A stretch of DNA of 29,458 bases from Streptomyces sp. NRRL F-4489 (GTDB lineage: Bacteria > Actinomycetota > Actinomycetes > Streptomycetales > Streptomycetaceae), in the NCBI RefSeq assembly GCF_001509485.1, contig NZ_LLZI01000274.1, positions 1 to 29,458 of the forward strand, in the 5' to 3' direction. A program made the position numbers and the translations under genes. Positions within the stretch are counted from its first letter, which is position 1; each line of letters opens with the position of its first letter. Under the pieces are notes generated by a model that searched no databases, was not told the DNA's origin, and worked only from the letters and a program-made list of their open reading frames with translations. This document shows, in pieces, positions 22,874 through 29,458 of the stretch.

Positions 22874-22920
22874 CCTGTCGGCCTGCCGCGGGCGTGCTCC
22901 GCCCCGGGGCCGCGCCCGCC

Positions 22921-23232
22921 TCACCGGGGCGGCAGGGCCACCGCCGTCTGCATCTGGCAGGAATTGCACCAGAACACCCACCCGTTGGCGTCCACGGACC
23001 GCGAACCGCACGCCAGGCACGGATCGCCGACGAAGCTCGCCGCCACCCACGCCCCGGCCGACGCGGCCCGCCGCCCGGCCGCCGCGCGCTCCTCGGCGTA
23101 GCAGGGGATGCACACCCCGCCCTCCCGGCCCGGCAGCTTCATCGCCCGCAGCCCGCAGACGGCGCACGGGAGTCTGCCGACGTACCGCGCGTCCAGGCCG
23201 ACCGGCTTGCCGGGTCTGCTGAAGGCCGCCAT
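22921..23232 (-). CDS. small zinc-ribbon protein, unknown function
   Basis: Cytoplasmic protein of 103 aa with two treble-clef/ribbon-like Cys pairs at each end: CAVCGL...CIPC in the first half and CLACGS...CNSC in the second, eight cysteines in four CxxC knuckles, likely binding two Zn ions. The centre (EERAAAGRRAASAGAWVAASFVGD) is Ala-rich helix. No catalytic motif is recognised. ATG 23232; AGGAGG lies 12 nt upstream, overlapping the stop region of the preceding gene. It follows the 45-aa DnaJ-type zinc-finger gene by 18 bp, so the two are probably one unit. Protein-protein or RNA contact is plausible. Confidence 0.72.
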   Translation of the reverse strand: MAAFSRPGKPVGLDARYVGRLPCAVCGLRAMKLPGREGGVCIPCYAEERAAAGRRAASAGAWVAASFVGDPCLACGSRSVDANGWVFWCNSCQMQTAVALPPR

Positions 23233-23250
23233 GGTCTGCGTCCGCCTCCT

Positions 23251-23388
23251 CTATGCCAGGACCGTTCCGGTGCCGGCGCAGCCGGAACACTGGGTGGTGA
23301 CCTTGCGGCCGCCCGGGGTCTCCCACTCGACGGTGCCCGCGCCGCCGCAGTCCGGGCAGGGCTTCTGCGGGGGCATGCTGTCGCTCAT
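23251..23388 (-). CDS. 45-aa DnaJ-type zinc-finger mini-protein
   Basis: Short protein MSDSMPPQKPCPDCGGAGTV, then EWETPGGRKVTTQCSGCAGTGTVLA. It is essentially a single CxxCxGxG...CxxCxGxG zinc-finger unit as in the DnaJ Cys-rich region, without the J domain. ATG 23388 is preferred; ATG 23376 is in frame too. No strong ribosome site (GTGGGC only). TAG lies 18 bp before the ATG of the zinc-ribbon gene, so both are likely co-transcribed. A redox- or chaperone-related scaffold is a possibility, not shown. Confidence 0.7.
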   Translation of the reverse strand: MSDSMPPQKPCPDCGGAGTVEWETPGGRKVTTQCSGCAGTGTVLA

Positions 23389-23802
23389 TCTGCCCACGGT
23401 AGAACCTGTCATGTGGCCGTGCGACCACTTTCCGTGATCGCATCGGACGGCCCCGCATTCACCGGCCGCGATCCTTCTCATTCGACCGGAGGTCCGGTTT
23501 TTCCTACCCTGTTCCCGTTCTTCCGGCGGTCGCCGCGAGGCGCCGCCGCGCGGGGCGCGCTCGGGCGTACGAAAGGGTGCGCAGGGGATGCGCGGCGAGC
23601 CGGCCGGGCCGGGACTCCGCAGGCCAGGGCCGGTGCCGCGCGCCGTCCGGGCTGGGGCAGGAGGACTCTCGGGCGCCCGGAATGCGGGCAATTCTCCATA
23701 CCGGAGAATCGCGTCTCCGCACAATCCGCCGCCTCTCGGGCGCCGTTATTCCGCGCCGTTCCCCGATCTTTCCCGGGCCTTTTCCGGCGCCCGCCCGGAC
23801 TT

Positions 23803-23842
23803 TTCCGCGCCTTTCCGGGCCATTCCGCGCCTTTCCGCGCCG
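23803..23842. repeat. 10-bp tandem repeat array (TTCCGCGCC-type)
   Basis: Four consecutive 10-bp units begin at 23803, 23813, 23823 and 23833: TTCCGCGCCT, TTCCGGGCCA, TTCCGCGCCT, TTCCGCGCCG. A further TTCCGCGCC lies at 23749, with relatives around 23770-23790. Spacing is close to one helical turn. Confidence 0.7.
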
Positions 23843-23888
23843 TTCCCGGTCCGGGGAATTCCCCGTTCCGTTCCGTGCCGGTGCGGAA

Positions 23889-23924
23889 GGCCGTACGGAG
23901 CGCCGTCCGGAACGCCGTCCGGTA
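23889..23924. repeat. 12-bp tandem repeat, three units
   Basis: GGCCGTACGGAG, CGCCGTCCGGAA and CGCCGTCCGGTA follow each other (23889-23900, 23901-23912, 23913-23924). Each contains a CCGT(A/C)CGG core. Confidence 0.6.
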
Positions 23925-24102
23925 CGCGCGCGGGCCGCCGGCGGGCAGCCGGGGCAGGGGTCGCGCCGCCCGGCGGACGAGTCCGGAAGCGCTCCCTCCG
24001 ATGCCCGGACGGCCGATATTCACCTGGTATTCATTTCCCGGCGCGGCGGCCCGCCGGAAAACCCTCCCGCGCCCGGCCTGTACGAAAGCCGATACAAAAG
24101 GC

Positions 24103-24142
24103 AGGAGCCCCGTTCTCCGCCCGAAGGCGGAGCGGGGCTCCT
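24103..24142 (-). terminator. cold-shock gene terminator with UUCG tetraloop
   Basis: Two stacked stems: AGGAGCCCCG with CGGGGCTCCT (10 bp) and CTCCGCC with GGCGGAG (7 bp), 2-nt bulge, 4-nt loop CGAA on plus, which is C(UUCG)G in the minus-strand RNA. A TTTT follows on the minus strand at 24100-24097. Confidence 0.85.
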
Positions 24143-24188
24143 TGGGTACTGCTGTCGGACCTGATCAGGTAAGGCCGGAGCGGGTAAC

Positions 24189-24392
24189 TCAGGCCGGGGT
24201 GACGTTCTCCGCCTGCGGGCCCTTCGGACCCTGGGTGACGTCGAACGTGACCTGCTGGTTCTCCTCGAGGGAGCGGAAACCGGTGGCGTTGATCGCCGAG
24301 TAGTGGACGAAGACGTCCGGGCCGCCGCCGTCCTGGGCGATGAAGCCGAAGCCCTTTTCAGCGTTGAACCACTTGACGGTTCCGGTAGCCAT
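24189..24392 (-). CDS. cold-shock protein (CspA family)
   Basis: Single-domain OB-fold RNA/ssDNA chaperone of 67 aa. RNP1 is [14 protein letters not shown] and RNP2 DVFVHYSAI; the end [18 protein letters not shown] is the standard streptomycete Csp tail. ATG 24392 is preceded by AAGGAGG at about 4 nt, an optimal ribosome site. The upstream region is relatively AT-rich; a TAGGCT on the minus strand (24530-24525) could be the -10, giving a 5' untranslated leader of about 125 nt, consistent with the long leaders of csp mRNAs. It is divergent from mqnA and monocistronic. Confidence 0.95.
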   Translation of the reverse strand: MATGTVKWFNAEKGFGFIAQDGGGPDVFVHYSAINATGFRSLEENQQVTFDVTQGPKGPQAENVTPA

Positions 24393-24627
24393 GAGCCCTC
24401 CTTGGGCCAAAGGGTCGCCCTGCTCCAGAACCTGCAAACAAGTCTGAAAACTACAAAAGCCCGCGGTCACATGCTCCGCAGGCTCTGTACTGCAAGGGAA
24501 ACCAAACTGCAACTTGGCCTGAGCCTAGCATGGTGGACTCGGAACGGGGAAGAGCCAAAGATCACGTTTGGCCGCGGCCGGGAATGGTCATACCGGCCCC
24601 GGCGTCCGCCCCGGCGCACCCCGGGTC

Positions 24628-25539
<912 letters not shown>

Positions 25540-25554
25540 GCCGGCGCCGGCTGG

Positions 25555-25576
25555 GCCGCCCGGGGGCCTGGGCGGC
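25555..25576 (+). terminator. GC hairpin after mqnA
   Basis: GCCGCCC (25555-25561) pairs with GGGCGGC (25570-25576), 8-nt loop. The 182 bp between mqnA and the esterase are filled with similar GGCGGC runs; no gene is seen. Confidence 0.45.
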
Positions 25577-25721
25577 GCAGGGGCCGGGGCGGCGTAGGGC
25601 GGCCGCGGCGGGCCTTTGTCCGTCCCCGGCGACCCTGCACGGCCCGCGGCGGCTGTGGCGGCTTCTACGCCCCCTGGCGGGCTCCGGACGGCCGCGCGGG
25701 GCCCCTTCCGCCCCTCTCCCG

Positions 25722-26927
25722 CTACGGCGCCGGGGTCGGCCCCCGCAGGACCCGGCTGATGGCCTCCAGGCTGACGTCCCGCATCCCCCGCACGTAGCTC
25801 TTGGCGTTGTGGCCGCCGTCCTCGATGACGTGCAGCCGCGCGTGCACCGGCCCCTTGGCGTACCGCTCGATGAAGCGCTCCAGGTTGGCCCGGCCGCGCT
25901 CCCGCGTCCCTATCTGGAACTGGAGGAACACCTCCGGCCCACCGGGGCGGGCGGCCAGCCGCCGCGCCAGCTCCCCCGGGTCGTTGGCCCGCATCTCCGC
26001 CCGGTGGCCGCGCCACAGCGGCGAGTCCGGGCGGGTGTCCGGACCGCTGGCGATCACCGCCTTGAAGCGGTCCGGGTGCGCCAGGACCTGCTTCAGGGCG
26101 ACGAAACCACCGGACGAGGACCCCATGAACGCCCAGCCGTCCCGGTCGGCGAACGTCCGGAAGGTGGCCCGCACCAGGTCCGGCACGTCGTCGGACATCC
26201 AGGTGCCCATCCTCGGCTGCCCCGGGATGTCACTGCCGTCGTAGTAGTGCCGGTCCGGGTTGAGCATCGGCATCACGATGATGAACGGCTTGGCGCGGCC
26301 CTGGAACACCAGGTCGGTGACGGTGCGCTGGAGCTGCAGGGCGGGGCGCGCCCAGTAGTTGTCCGGGTGGCCGTAGCTGCCGGGCAGGGCGATCAGCACC
26401 GGGAACGCGCTGTTCCGGTACCGCTCCTCGTAGTACTCCTTCGGCGCCCAGACCCACACCTTCCCGGTGACACCGGACTTCCTGCCGTGCAGCGTGGTGA
26501 CGCCGATCTTCGTACCGTCGTCGAGCGTCGCGGCCGTACGGAACGCGGCCCGGGGGCCGGACGGCATCCGGACCGCCGGGTCGGCCGCGGCAGCCCGCAC
26601 CGCCCCCGGGGCGCCGTCCGGCAGCGCCTGGCTGAACGACATCGGCTCCCCGGTGTCGTTGAGCACGTCCAGGTACTTGACGGCGGGGTAGGCGAAGAGG
26701 CCCGCCACGGCGATCAGCCCGGTGAGGAACGACATCCGCCACCGGGGGCGGCGGCGCGGCCGCTCCTCCTGTACACGCGGCCGCTCCTCCCGTACACCCC
26801 GCGCCGGACCGGAACGCCCGGAGGGGCGCGGGGGGCCGGCCGGCCGGCCACGGCCCGTCAGGCCGCGGCGGGCGGTGCGGTACTCCTGGCGCGGGTCGTA
26901 CGGGCGGTCCCCGGGGGTGCGGTACAC
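25722..26927 (-). CDS. membrane-anchored esterase (putative esterase, antigen 85/Fes-like)
   Basis: Alpha/beta-hydrolase of the putative esterase family (PF00756-type), 401 aa with the start chosen. A 65-residue Arg/Pro-rich cytoplasmic stretch is followed by one transmembrane helix (MSFLTGLIAVAGLFAYPAVKYL) that places the enzyme outside. The catalytic part shows VWVWAPKEYYEERYRNSAFPVLIALPGSYG, FIIVMPMLNPDRHYYDGSDI, the nucleophile elbow GSSSGG, DTRPDSPLW and a late His in VIEDGGHNAKSY. GTG 26927 is selected because GGGAG lies 7 nt before it; the frame is open further up. Substrate unknown. Divergent from mqnC across 284 bp carrying palindromes. Confidence 0.83.
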   Translation of the reverse strand: MYRTPGDRPYDPRQEYRTARRGLTGRGRPAGPPRPSGRSGPARGVREERPRVQEERPRRRPRWRMSFLTGLIAVAGLFAYPAVKYLDVLNDTGEPMSFSQALPDGAPGAVRAAAADPAVRMPSGPRAAFRTAATLDDGTKIGVTTLHGRKSGVTGKVWVWAPKEYYEERYRNSAFPVLIALPGSYGHPDNYWARPALQLQRTVTDLVFQGRAKPFIIVMPMLNPDRHYYDGSDIPGQPRMGTWMSDDVPDLVRATFRTFADRDGWAFMGSSSGGFVALKQVLAHPDRFKAVIASGPDTRPDSPLWRGHRAEMRANDPGELARRLAARPGGPEVFLQFQIGTRERGRANLERFIERYAKGPVHARLHVIEDGGHNAKSYVRGMRDVSLEAISRVLRGPTPAP

Positions 26928-27035
26928 GGGCGGTCTCCCGATGGACGGGCCCTGGACCCAGGGCGCGCGGGACGGATGGTCGGCTTGCGCCCTGTTTGAT
27001 GCGGAAAGCGGGCGGCCGGGTTTCGGGGGCGCGGC

Positions 27036-27070
27036 ATGACCTGGGTCATAAGCCGACTGACCAGGCGTCA
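27036..27070. promoter_or_regulatory. two TGAC/GTCA dyads between esterase and mqnC
   Basis: ATGACC-TG-GGTCAT (27036-27049) is a perfect palindrome. TGAC-CAGGC-GTCA (27058-27070) is a related second dyad. Their centres lie 21.5 bp apart, about two helical turns, as for paired dimer sites. Regulator not identified. Confidence 0.5.
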
Positions 27071-27157
27071 GCACCCGGAACAGGGCGCACGGCCGTACGC
27101 ACACGCCCCCGGCCGCCCCGCACCCCGGCCGCCCCCGGCGCTGTCAGACCCCTGGCG

Positions 27158-27163
27158 TAGGCT
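27158..27163 (+). promoter_or_regulatory. -10 box of mqnC
   Basis: TAGGCT, 48 bp before the GTG at 27212, leaving a 5' leader of about 40 nt that contains a Shine-Dalgarno (AAAGGGA) at 8 nt. The -35 is weak. Confidence 0.4.
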
Positions 27164-27211
27164 GGTCGCGTCCGTCAGTCCTTCTGATACGCCTCCGAAA
27201 GGGACGCCCCG

Positions 27212-28411
27212 GTGACCGAGAACGCCGACCTCCAGTCCGTACTCGACCGCGCCGCCGCGGGCGGGCGCATCACGCCGGAGGAGGCGCTCGACCTCTACCG
27301 CTCCGCGCCGCTGCACGCCCTGGGCCAGGCCGCCGACGCCGTCCGCCGCCGCCGCTACGCCGGCACCGAGCACATCGCGACGTACATCATCGAGCGGAAC
27401 ATCAACTACACCAACGTCTGCGTGACGGCCTGCAAGTTCTGCGCCTTCTACGCCGCGCCCAAGGACACCACCAAGGGCTGGACCCGCGACCTCGACGACA
27501 TCCTGCGCCGCTGCGCGGAGACCGTCGAACTGGGCGGCACCCAGATCATGTTCCAGGGCGGCCACCACCCGGACTACGGCGTCGAGTACTACGAGAAGCA
27601 CTTCGCGGCCATCAAGAAGGAATTCCCGCAGCTGGTGATCCACTCCCTCGGCGCCTCCGAGGTCGAGCACATGGCGCGGATCTCCGGTGTGTCGGTCGAG
27701 GAGGCCATCACGCGGATCCACGCCGCGGGCCTGGACTCCTTCGCCGGCGCCGGCGCGGAGCTGCTCCCCGAGCGCCCCCGCACGGCCATCGCGCCGCTGA
27801 AGGAGTCCGGCGAGCGCTGGCTGGAGATCATGGAGACCGCGCACCGGCTGGGCGTGGAGTCGACGTCCACGATGCTGATGGGCACCGGCGAGACCAACGC
27901 CGAGCGCATCGAGCACCTGCGCATGATCCGCGACGTCCAGGACCGTACGGGCGGCTTCCGCGCCTTCATCCCGTACACCTACCAGCCGGAGAACAACCAC
28001 CTGAAGGGCCGCACCCAGGCCACCCTGTTCGAGTACCTGCGCATGATCGCGATCGCGCGCCTCTTCCTCGACAACGTCGCCCACATCCAGGGCTCCTGGC
28101 TCACCACCGGCAAGGAGATCGGCCAGCTGTCGCTGCACTACGGCGCGGACGACCTCGGCTCGATCATGCTGGAGGAGAACGTCGTCTCCTCGGCCGGCGC
28201 CAAGCACCGCTCCAACCGCCAGGAGATCATCGACCTGATCCGCAAGGCGGGCCGCGTCCCGGCGCAGCGCTCCACGACGTACGAGCACCTGATCGTCCAC
28301 GACGACCCGGCGAACGACCCGGTCGACGACCGCGTCGTCTCCCACCTCTCCTCGACGGCCATCGAGGGCGGCACCGCCCACCCCGAACTCAAACTCATCG
28401 ACGCCAACTGA
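27212..28411 (+). CDS. mqnC: cyclic dehypoxanthinyl futalosine synthase (radical SAM)
   Basis: Radical SAM cyclase (399 aa) converting dehypoxanthinyl futalosine to its cyclic form. The cluster motif is CVTACKFC (Cys 70, 74, 77) after ERNINYTNV. MqnC-specific stretches include GGTQIMFQGGHHPDYGVEYYEKHF, SGVSVEEAITRIHAAGLDSFAGAGAELLPERPR and ENNHLKGRTQATLFEYLRMIAIARLFLDNVAHIQGSWLT, with GADDLGSIMLEENVVSSAGA. The sequence is a paralogue of MqnE (17685) with identical spacing of the cysteines from the start. GTG 27212 has AAAGGGA 8 nt upstream. No hairpin terminator is seen after it; the 16-bp repeat array begins 32 bp later. Confidence 0.95.
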   Translation: MTENADLQSVLDRAAAGGRITPEEALDLYRSAPLHALGQAADAVRRRRYAGTEHIATYIIERNINYTNVCVTACKFCAFYAAPKDTTKGWTRDLDDILRRCAETVELGGTQIMFQGGHHPDYGVEYYEKHFAAIKKEFPQLVIHSLGASEVEHMARISGVSVEEAITRIHAAGLDSFAGAGAELLPERPRTAIAPLKESGERWLEIMETAHRLGVESTSTMLMGTGETNAERIEHLRMIRDVQDRTGGFRAFIPYTYQPENNHLKGRTQATLFEYLRMIAIARLFLDNVAHIQGSWLTTGKEIGQLSLHYGADDLGSIMLEENVVSSAGAKHRSNRQEIIDLIRKAGRVPAQRSTTYEHLIVHDDPANDPVDDRVVSHLSSTAIEGGTAHPELKLIDAN

Positions 28412-28442
28412 CCCATCGGGCGTCCCCTGGAGCTGGTGGCAC

Positions 28443-28576
28443 GGCGAACCGCTTCTGCGGCGAACCGCCCGCGTGGCGAACCGCTTCTGCGGTGACCCGC
28501 TCCTGTGGCGGTGACCCGCTCCCGTGGCGGCGACCCGGTCGCGTGGCGAACCGCTCCCGCGGCGCGCCGCTCCCTG
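28443..28576. repeat. 16-bp tandem repeat (minisatellite), about eight units
   Basis: Units of 16 bp with consensus GGCGAACCGCTCCCGT start at 28443, 28459, 28475, 28491, 28510, 28529, 28545 and 28561. Units one and three are identical (GGCGAACCGCTTCTGC). Two 3-bp GGC insertions fall at 28507 and 28526. Decayed copies continue to about 28605. 16 is not a multiple of 3, so the array is unlikely to be coding. Confidence 0.85.
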
Positions 28577-28647
28577 CCGCGAACGGCTCCCGGGGAACGC
28601 TCCGCCGCACAACGCATCCGCCCCTCTTCCATGACGGCTGGCCGCAC

Positions 28648-29190
28648 ATGCTGACGCTTCACCGGGTACGGGCCGTCCAGCCCGCCGCCGACGCCGAGCC
28701 CGTCCCCGGCCACGCGGTGGTCGTGGACGGCGACCACCTGGCCGCCATCGGCCCGTACGAGGACCTGCTGGCGGCCTACGGCGAACGCGCCCGCGTCCGC
28801 GAGTGGGACGGAACCCTCACCCCGGGCCGCCACGAGCCGGACGGCGCGGCCCTGTTGGAGGCCGCCTACCACCCGGACCCGCGCGAAGCCGGCGAACTGG
28901 GCACCGAACCGCTCACCGGCGCGGCGCTGGCCGCCCTCCCGATGACCGAGACCCGCTGGGGCGCCAGCGCCCGCCGCGGCCTCCAGCGCCTCCTCGCGTC
29001 CGGCACCACCAGCCTCAGCGGCCCCTTCACCCGCCCCGCCGTCCGCACCGCCGTCCACCGCTCCGGCCTGCGGTCCCGCCCCTCCGCCCCTCTCACCCCG
29101 GGCGCCCCGGCCGACTTCGCCATCTACGCCCCCGACGGCACCTGCCTGGCCACCGTCCTCTCCGGCCGCCTCCTCCACCGCCGCCGCTAA
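28648..29190 (+). CDS. imidazolonepropionase-like composite-domain protein
   Basis: Protein of 180 aa resembling the composite beta domain of amidohydrolases (aminodeoxyfutalosine deaminase/imidazolonepropionase type). LTLHRVRAVQP...GHAVVVDGDHLAAIGPYEDLLAAYG...VREWDGTLTPG is the N-terminal amidohydrolase strand set, and APADFAIYAPDGTCLATVLSGRLLHRR the C-terminal one. The metal-binding TIM barrel between them (HxH, Lys/His, His, Asp) is missing, so it cannot be an active deaminase by itself. My recollection is that such short forms are annotated in Streptomyces. ATG 28648 begins at the conserved strand; no ribosome site is visible. It lies downstream of mqnC. Confidence 0.75.
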   Translation: MLTLHRVRAVQPAADAEPVPGHAVVVDGDHLAAIGPYEDLLAAYGERARVREWDGTLTPGRHEPDGAALLEAAYHPDPREAGELGTEPLTGAALAALPMTETRWGASARRGLQRLLASGTTSLSGPFTRPAVRTAVHRSGLRSRPSAPLTPGAPADFAIYAPDGTCLATVLSGRLLHRRR

Positions 29191-29268
29191 TCCACACCCC
29201 TGCCCGGCCCCCTCCCTCTCCCCCTACACTCCAACTACGCCTACACAACTACACTCAGTAACGAACCG

Positions 29269-29294
29269 GGAACAAATAACTCTCCGTAATCGTT
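29269..29294 (+). promoter_or_regulatory. candidate ECF-sigma promoter
   Basis: GGAAC (29269-29273), 17-bp spacer, CGTT (29291-29294): the pattern of group IV (ECF) sigma promoters, in an AT-rich island of the otherwise C-rich 29191-29458 gap. AAGGAAGGAGG follows at 29303-29313 but no start codon stands at the right distance. No gene is visible to the window end. Confidence 0.35.
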
Positions 29295-29458
29295 GCCGAA
29301 ACAAGGAAGGAGGCAGACAGGCGGCCCCGGCACCCAGGCACTAAGGCCCCGCCGCGCACGCAAACGCACCCGACCTAACCCCTCGCACAGCCGCTGCCCC
29401 TCCAACTGTCCCCGCACTGTCGTCCGCCCCAGGCCAGGCCAGCGCCCCTCGCCCCGAC

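Larger units (their letters stand above)
23389..24102. other. about 700-bp non-coding interval with short tandem repeats
   Basis: Between the 45-aa gene and the cold-shock terminator I see no credible gene. Open frames on both strands encode low-complexity Arg/Pro/Gly or Phe-Arg-Pro repeats without start signals. The stretch has more T-runs and TTCC motifs than flanking DNA. It holds the 10-bp array at 23803-23842 and a 12-bp array at 23889-23924. An untranslated RNA or long promoter region cannot be excluded. Confidence 0.5.

Noticed and set aside
23478..24023. 181-codon minus-strand frame over the tandem repeats
   Set aside because: Arg/Pro/Gly repeats generated by the short DNA repeats, no ribosome site and no recognisable domain.
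28443..28605. CRISPR array interpretation of the 16-bp repeats
   Set aside because: Units are contiguous without spacers, too short, and no cas genes are present.

Overview
The window is very GC-rich, with strong third-position G/C bias, GTG starts, ATGA/GTGA start-stop overlaps and twin-arginine lipoproteins. It also carries a perfect parS palindrome and a complete set of futalosine-pathway (mqn) genes for late menaquinone assembly. This points to a Streptomyces chromosome (or a very close relative), core rather than accessory. I see no insertion sequence, integrase, tRNA, rRNA or CRISPR array.

Layout. Positions 1-1621: a 5'-truncated SDR oxidoreductase, then a convergent conserved hypothetical. 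Positions 1890-5278: hemL (heme precursor ALA) translationally coupled to a histidine-phosphatase gene, then a Tat/lipoprotein polysaccharide-deacetylase-like gene. Positions 5444-9718: a four-gene system II cytochrome c maturation operon (TlpA/ResA-like thioredoxin, ccdA, resB, ccsB/resC). Positions 9820-12647, minus strand: a secreted phosphoesterase, a DUF4291 gene and a small membrane protein with a PLD-nuclease-like N-terminal domain. Positions 12735-18860: mqnL, mqnP, a rhomboid protease (minus), mqnM, a 44-codon basic protein (minus), an Lrp/AsnC regulator and mqnE. Positions 18894-21614: a GNAT, a DUF4229 membrane protein, a cysteine-containing leader peptide and a DctA/SLC1-type symporter. 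Positions 21722-24392, minus strand: an alpha/beta hydrolase, two small zinc-finger proteins, a long repeat-bearing non-coding stretch and a cold-shock protein. Positions 24640-29190: mqnA, an esterase (minus), mqnC, a 16-bp minisatellite and a short amidohydrolase-like composite-domain protein.

Theme. Within 28 kb the genes supply heme precursor (hemL), cytochrome c assembly (tlpA-ccdA-resB-ccsB) and the respiratory quinone (mqnA, C, E, P, L, M). It reads as a neighbourhood for building the respiratory chain. mqnB, mqnD, the aminofutalosine deaminase and the last methyltransferase are not here and must lie elsewhere.

Most interesting regulatory observations: (1) an apparently leaderless leader peptide with Cys codons ahead of the SLC1-type symporter, suggesting cysteine-responsive control; (2) a perfect 14-bp parS site in the mqnE 5' region; (3) -10 boxes placed so that mqnM and mqnA would be leaderless; (4) several unexplained inverted and tandem repeats in intergenic gaps. 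All functional statements are inferences from sequence reading without database searches.
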